Source of the DNA: Streptomyces oryzae
GTDB lineage: Bacteria > Actinomycetota > Actinomycetes > Streptomycetales > Streptomycetaceae
NCBI RefSeq assembly: GCF_017676365.1
Contig: NZ_JADKMA010000036.1
Location: 1 to 43,232, forward strand
Direction: 5' to 3'
Length of the DNA: 43,232 bases
How positions within the stretch are numbered: position 1 is the stretch's first letter; each line of letters starts with the position of its first letter. Position numbers and translations under genes: made by a program. The notes beneath the pieces are model-generated. The model had not been told where the DNA came from, made no database searches, and was given only the letters and a program-made list of their open reading frames with translations. Positions 39,891 through 43,232 of this stretch are shown here, in pieces.

Positions 39891-41555
39891 TCACGGCGTG
39901 AGCGCGGGCACCGCTGCGGCCTCAGCCTTGGCGGTCGCCTTGGCCGGGGACTTGACCGGCTCAGGGGTGGCATGCGGGGCGCAGGTCACATCCTTGCTGT
40001 CGACGGTGCCCTTGAGCAGGTAGGCGTCGACGCGCTTGTTGATGCAGGGGTTCTCCAGGTTGGTGATGCCGTGCGAGCCGGCGTCCTTCTCCGTGATCAG
40101 CCGGGAGCCCTTGAGACGCTTGTGCAGCTCGACACCGCCCGGGTAGGGGGTGGCGGCGTCTCTGGTGGCCTGGATCAGCAGCACGGGGTGCGAGGTCTTG
40201 GCGCGGATCTCCAGCGCGTCGTGCTGCTTGAGCGGCCAGACGGCGCACGGGTAGTTCATCCACGCGTTGGACCAGGTGAGGAACGGATACTTCTCGTGGA
40301 GCCGGGTGTTGTCCCGGTCCCAGGTCTTCCAGTCGCGCGGCCACTTGGCGTCGTTGCACTCGACGGCGGTGTAGACGGCGTTGCCGTTCTCGCTCGCCTT
40401 GTTGCCCGCGACGTCGGACATGTCCGGGCCCGCGGCCTCGACCAGCGGCTTCTCGTCGCCGTTGAGGTAGGCGGACCACACCGCCGCGACCTCGGCCCAC
40501 GCGGAGTCGTAGTACGGCGCGCTCTGGAAGAAGCCCAGCAGCTCGGACGGGCCGACGACGCCGCCGATGGGGTCCTTCTTGGCGGTGGCGCGCAGCTCGC
40601 GCCACTTGGCCTCCACCTTCTCGGGCGTCGAGCCGATGCCGTAGACGTCGTCGTGCTCGGCCACCCACTTCTTCCAGTCGTCCCAGCGGGTCTGGAAGGC
40701 CACGTCCTGGTCGAGGTTGACGTCGTACCAGATCTTCTTCGTCGAGGGGTTGACCACGCTGTCGGTGATCATCCGCCGGATGTGGCCGGGGAAGAGCTCG
40801 GCGTAGACGGCGCCCATGTAGGTGCCGTAGGAGACGCCGAGGAAGTTGAGCTTCTTGTCGCCGAGTGCGGCGCGGATGACGTCGAGGTCACGCGCCGCGT
40901 TGGGCGTGGTCATCTGGGCGAGCAGCGCGCCGTTGCGCTCCTTGCAGCCGTCCGCGTACTCCTTGGCGAGCTTGCGCTGGGCGAGCTTGTCGGCCTCGCT
41001 GTCGGGCACCGGGTCGGCCTTGGGGGCCTTGACCCACTCCTGGGGGTCGGCACAGGAGATGGGCGCCGAGTGGCCGACACCGCGCGGGTCGAAGCCGACG
41101 AAGTCGTAGGCGGTCGCGGCCTTGGTCCACAGCGGGTTCTTGTCCGGGATGCGGTTGGGGAAGCGCAGTCCCGAGCCGCCGGGGCCGCCCGGGTTGTAGA
41201 CGAGGGAGCCCTGCCGCTTCTCCTTGCCGCCGGTGGAGCGAGCCCGGTCGACGGCGAGCCGGATCTGCTTGCCGTTCGGCTTGGCATAGTCGAGCGGAAC
41301 CGTCACCCAGCCGCACTCGACGCCCTTCTTGGTACCCCAGTCCGCGGGGCACTCCTTCCAGTCGACACCGGCGCGCGCCGCGCGGGCTGCGGCCTGCTGG
41401 ACGCCGCGCGCCTCGGCGGCGCCGGAGCGCTCGGTCTGCTGCGCCCGGCTGCCGCTGCCGTCCGCCAGCGCTGACGGAACGGATATGAGCCCCGCCGTGA
41501 GGGCTCCGGCGGCGATGGTGCCGGCGGCGGCTATGGCCGCCTTCCGTCTGTTCAC
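39891..41555 (-). CDS. Secreted tripeptidyl-aminopeptidase-like alpha/beta hydrolase
   Basis: A 554-residue secreted serine peptidase related to Streptomyces tripeptidyl aminopeptidase (Tap, SlpD/SlpE). Residues 1-31 are a signal peptide (VNRRKAAIAAAG... ALA). VDWKECPADWG begins the mature enzyme; VYNPGGPGGSGLRF carries the oxyanion loop, LNFLGVSYGTYMGAVYAE the nucleophile Ser, LLIQATRDAATPYPGGV the Asp and KDAGSHGIT the His within the C-terminal TAP domain. The GTG at 41555 has GGAGGGGG upstream and is preferred to an upstream frame extension. A short Ala/Thr/Pro tail ends it. No lipobox seen, so it is probably released or cell-associated. Confidence 0.93.
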   Translation of the reverse strand: MNRRKAAIAAAGTIAAGALTAGLISVPSALADGSGSRAQQTERSGAAEARGVQQAAARAARAGVDWKECPADWGTKKGVECGWVTVPLDYAKPNGKQIRLAVDRARSTGGKEKRQGSLVYNPGGPGGSGLRFPNRIPDKNPLWTKAATAYDFVGFDPRGVGHSAPISCADPQEWVKAPKADPVPDSEADKLAQRKLAKEYADGCKERNGALLAQMTTPNAARDLDVIRAALGDKKLNFLGVSYGTYMGAVYAELFPGHIRRMITDSVVNPSTKKIWYDVNLDQDVAFQTRWDDWKKWVAEHDDVYGIGSTPEKVEAKWRELRATAKKDPIGGVVGPSELLGFFQSAPYYDSAWAEVAAVWSAYLNGDEKPLVEAAGPDMSDVAGNKASENGNAVYTAVECNDAKWPRDWKTWDRDNTRLHEKYPFLTWSNAWMNYPCAVWPLKQHDALEIRAKTSHPVLLIQATRDAATPYPGGVELHKRLKGSRLITEKDAGSHGITNLENPCINKRVDAYLLKGTVDSKDVTCAPHATPEPVKSPAKATAKAEAAAVPALTP

Positions 41556-41591
41556 GTGTGTTCCCCCTCCGGGTACTGCCGCGTTGTGGCG

Positions 41592-41635
41592 GTGGTCGGT
41601 GACCACGGTGGTGGCTGTCGACCACTGTGGTGGTC
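41592..41635. promoter_or_regulatory. Two GTGGTC inverted repeats in the aminopeptidase leader
   Basis: GTGGTC-GGT-GACCAC (41592-41606) and GACCAC-TGTG-GTGGTC (41620-41635) lie 37-80 nt upstream of the start. They share the same GTGGTC half site in opposite orders and could act as operator pairs or as hairpins in the leader. Confidence 0.45.
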
Positions 41636-41692
41636 TTCAGAGGGGATCCTTCATCGTCGCGGACGGTAAGGCACAGGGCAACGGAGCGTTCT

Positions 41693-42495
41693 TTACCAAG
41701 ACGTGAACGTCAGTGCGGAATCGAGCGTCCGCCGCAACTGAAGCGCGTCCGGTGCGACGGCGGTGACCAGCAATGCGGGCCCCACCAGCGGCGTGACGAC
41801 GGCCGTGTCCCCCAGCACCCGCGACGCCTCCGGCTTCCTCGCCGTCAACTCCGGGCCGACCACGAGGAGTTGACCCACCGCACGGTAGCCGCCCAGGGCC
41901 GCGCCGCCGTCCCACCCGAGGGCGCCAGGACCGAAGTCGAGCTGCTGGTCGAGCAGTGGCCGCCCGCCACGGCGCACGGTGAGCCGGCTGCTGAGCCTGC
42001 CCGGCCCCTCCCCCGTGCGGCCGAGCACCTGCTCGTCCCGCACCACGAGGCGTGCGCCGGGCGCCAGTTCGGCACTCACGCGCTGCCGCAGCTCGCTGCC
42101 GCGTACGGAGATCAGCGGTTCCGGCAGCCAGTGCAGCCTGCCCTCCTCGCCGACCTCGAGGCGTACGTCGTAGCGCGCCGGCTCCCCCGTACGGCCGGGC
42201 AGTGCGAGGGTGGCGGCGCTGCCGTCCACCCGCAGCGCCGCGCCTGCCGCGACCCGGGTCTCGACGGCGAGCCGGTCCCCGCCCAGCGGCGCGCTCATCG
42301 CCCCGACCAGCGTGACCCGTGCCGCCGCCGGGTCGGCCGAGCGGGTACGGCGCAGCGCGACCGGACCCGCGCCGCTGAGCAGCGGCAGCGCGGTGCCGCC
42401 GCGTCCGTCGGGTTCGGCGGCGATCCGGGCGCGGGCGCTGACGCCGGAGGCGGGCGGCGGTGCGGCTGCGGTCGCGCCGGCGGCTGCAGGTGCCG

Positions 42496-42499
<4 letters not shown>
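41693..42499 (-). CDS. ureD: Urease accessory protein UreD
   Basis: A 268-residue UreD/UreH protein, the scaffold that binds apo-urease and the UreF-UreG complex to deliver nickel. [30 protein letters not shown] in the first third and [39 protein letters not shown] in the middle are the conserved UreD blocks. It overlaps the ureG end by an ATGA-type junction (42496-42499) and is the last gene of the cluster as seen here. Urease structural genes and ureF would be expected beyond the right edge. Confidence 0.94.
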
Positions 42500-43197
<698 letters not shown>

Positions 43198-43232
43198 GTG
43201 CTCCTCCGGGGGATCGGGGGTGGGGAAGTCGG

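Overview
The window is about 43 kb of very GC-rich, densely packed actinobacterial chromosome, almost certainly from a Streptomyces or close relative. The evidence is strong third-position G/C bias in every gene, frequent GTG starts, GGAGG-type ribosome binding sites, a Streptomyces subtilisin-inhibitor-like secreted protein, the actinobacterial MurT/GatD pair, and many regulators transcribed away from their probable targets. I see no rRNA, tRNA, CRISPR array, prophage or insertion sequence. I annotate 47 protein genes and one probable gene remnant.

Layout. 1-4.3 kb: LacI, MarR and TetR regulators; the TetR gene diverges from an alpha/beta hydrolase gene across a pair of near-identical palindromes; then a DinB-fold protein. 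4.3-6.5 kb: an aldolase-like DUF6986 protein and a secreted protease inhibitor with lysine at P1, ended by a perfect 15-bp terminator. 6.5-10.4 kb: etfB-etfA, a thioredoxin, a PlsC acyltransferase and a MarR regulator. 10.5-16.5 kb (all minus strand): asparagine synthetase, a transglutaminase-like protein with an ARG-box-like motif upstream, and a translationally coupled trio of DUF6421, short-chain dehydrogenase and threonine-aldolase-like enzyme. 16.8-21.5 kb: GDPD, divergent GNAT/VOC genes, a MocR-type regulator divergent from a LysE exporter, and a stand-alone B3/4 (tRNA-editing-like) protein. 21.5-27.8 kb: acyl-CoA dehydrogenase and its divergent TetR, peptide deformylase, MurT-GatD (lipid II amidation), a CtaG-like protein and a small membrane protein. 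27.9-32.2 kb: DJ-1/PfpI protein, a DrrAB-like exporter with divergent TetR, DUF6204, and an EamA transporter that appears to start with CTG. 32.5-35.3 kb: a long FkbH-like protein coupled to a lone E2-type acyltransferase, with a probable truncated third gene. 35.3-43.2 kb: GbsR/MarR regulator divergent from a second ABC exporter, a second PlsC protein, an NAD-dependent epimerase, a secreted tripeptidyl-aminopeptidase-like hydrolase, and ureG-ureD at the right edge.

How the genes work together. Most are small independent regulator-target units, and I point to candidate operators in most of the divergent gaps. Etf and the acyl-CoA dehydrogenase are redox partners in general, and their promoter regions carry related TTAC..GTA motifs. 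MurT and GatD form one enzyme. UreD and UreG mature urease.

The least explained and most interesting parts are four. The DUF6421-SDR-aldolase operon has, in DUF6421, a gluzincin-like HDxxH...ExxxD pattern. The FkbH/E2 acyltransferase pair recalls tetronate pathways but lacks a nearby carrier protein or ketosynthase. The MocR/LysE/B3-4 cluster may deal with unwanted amino acids. A dispersed hairpin repeat is present in four copies. All functions are inferred from reading the sequence; no database search was run.
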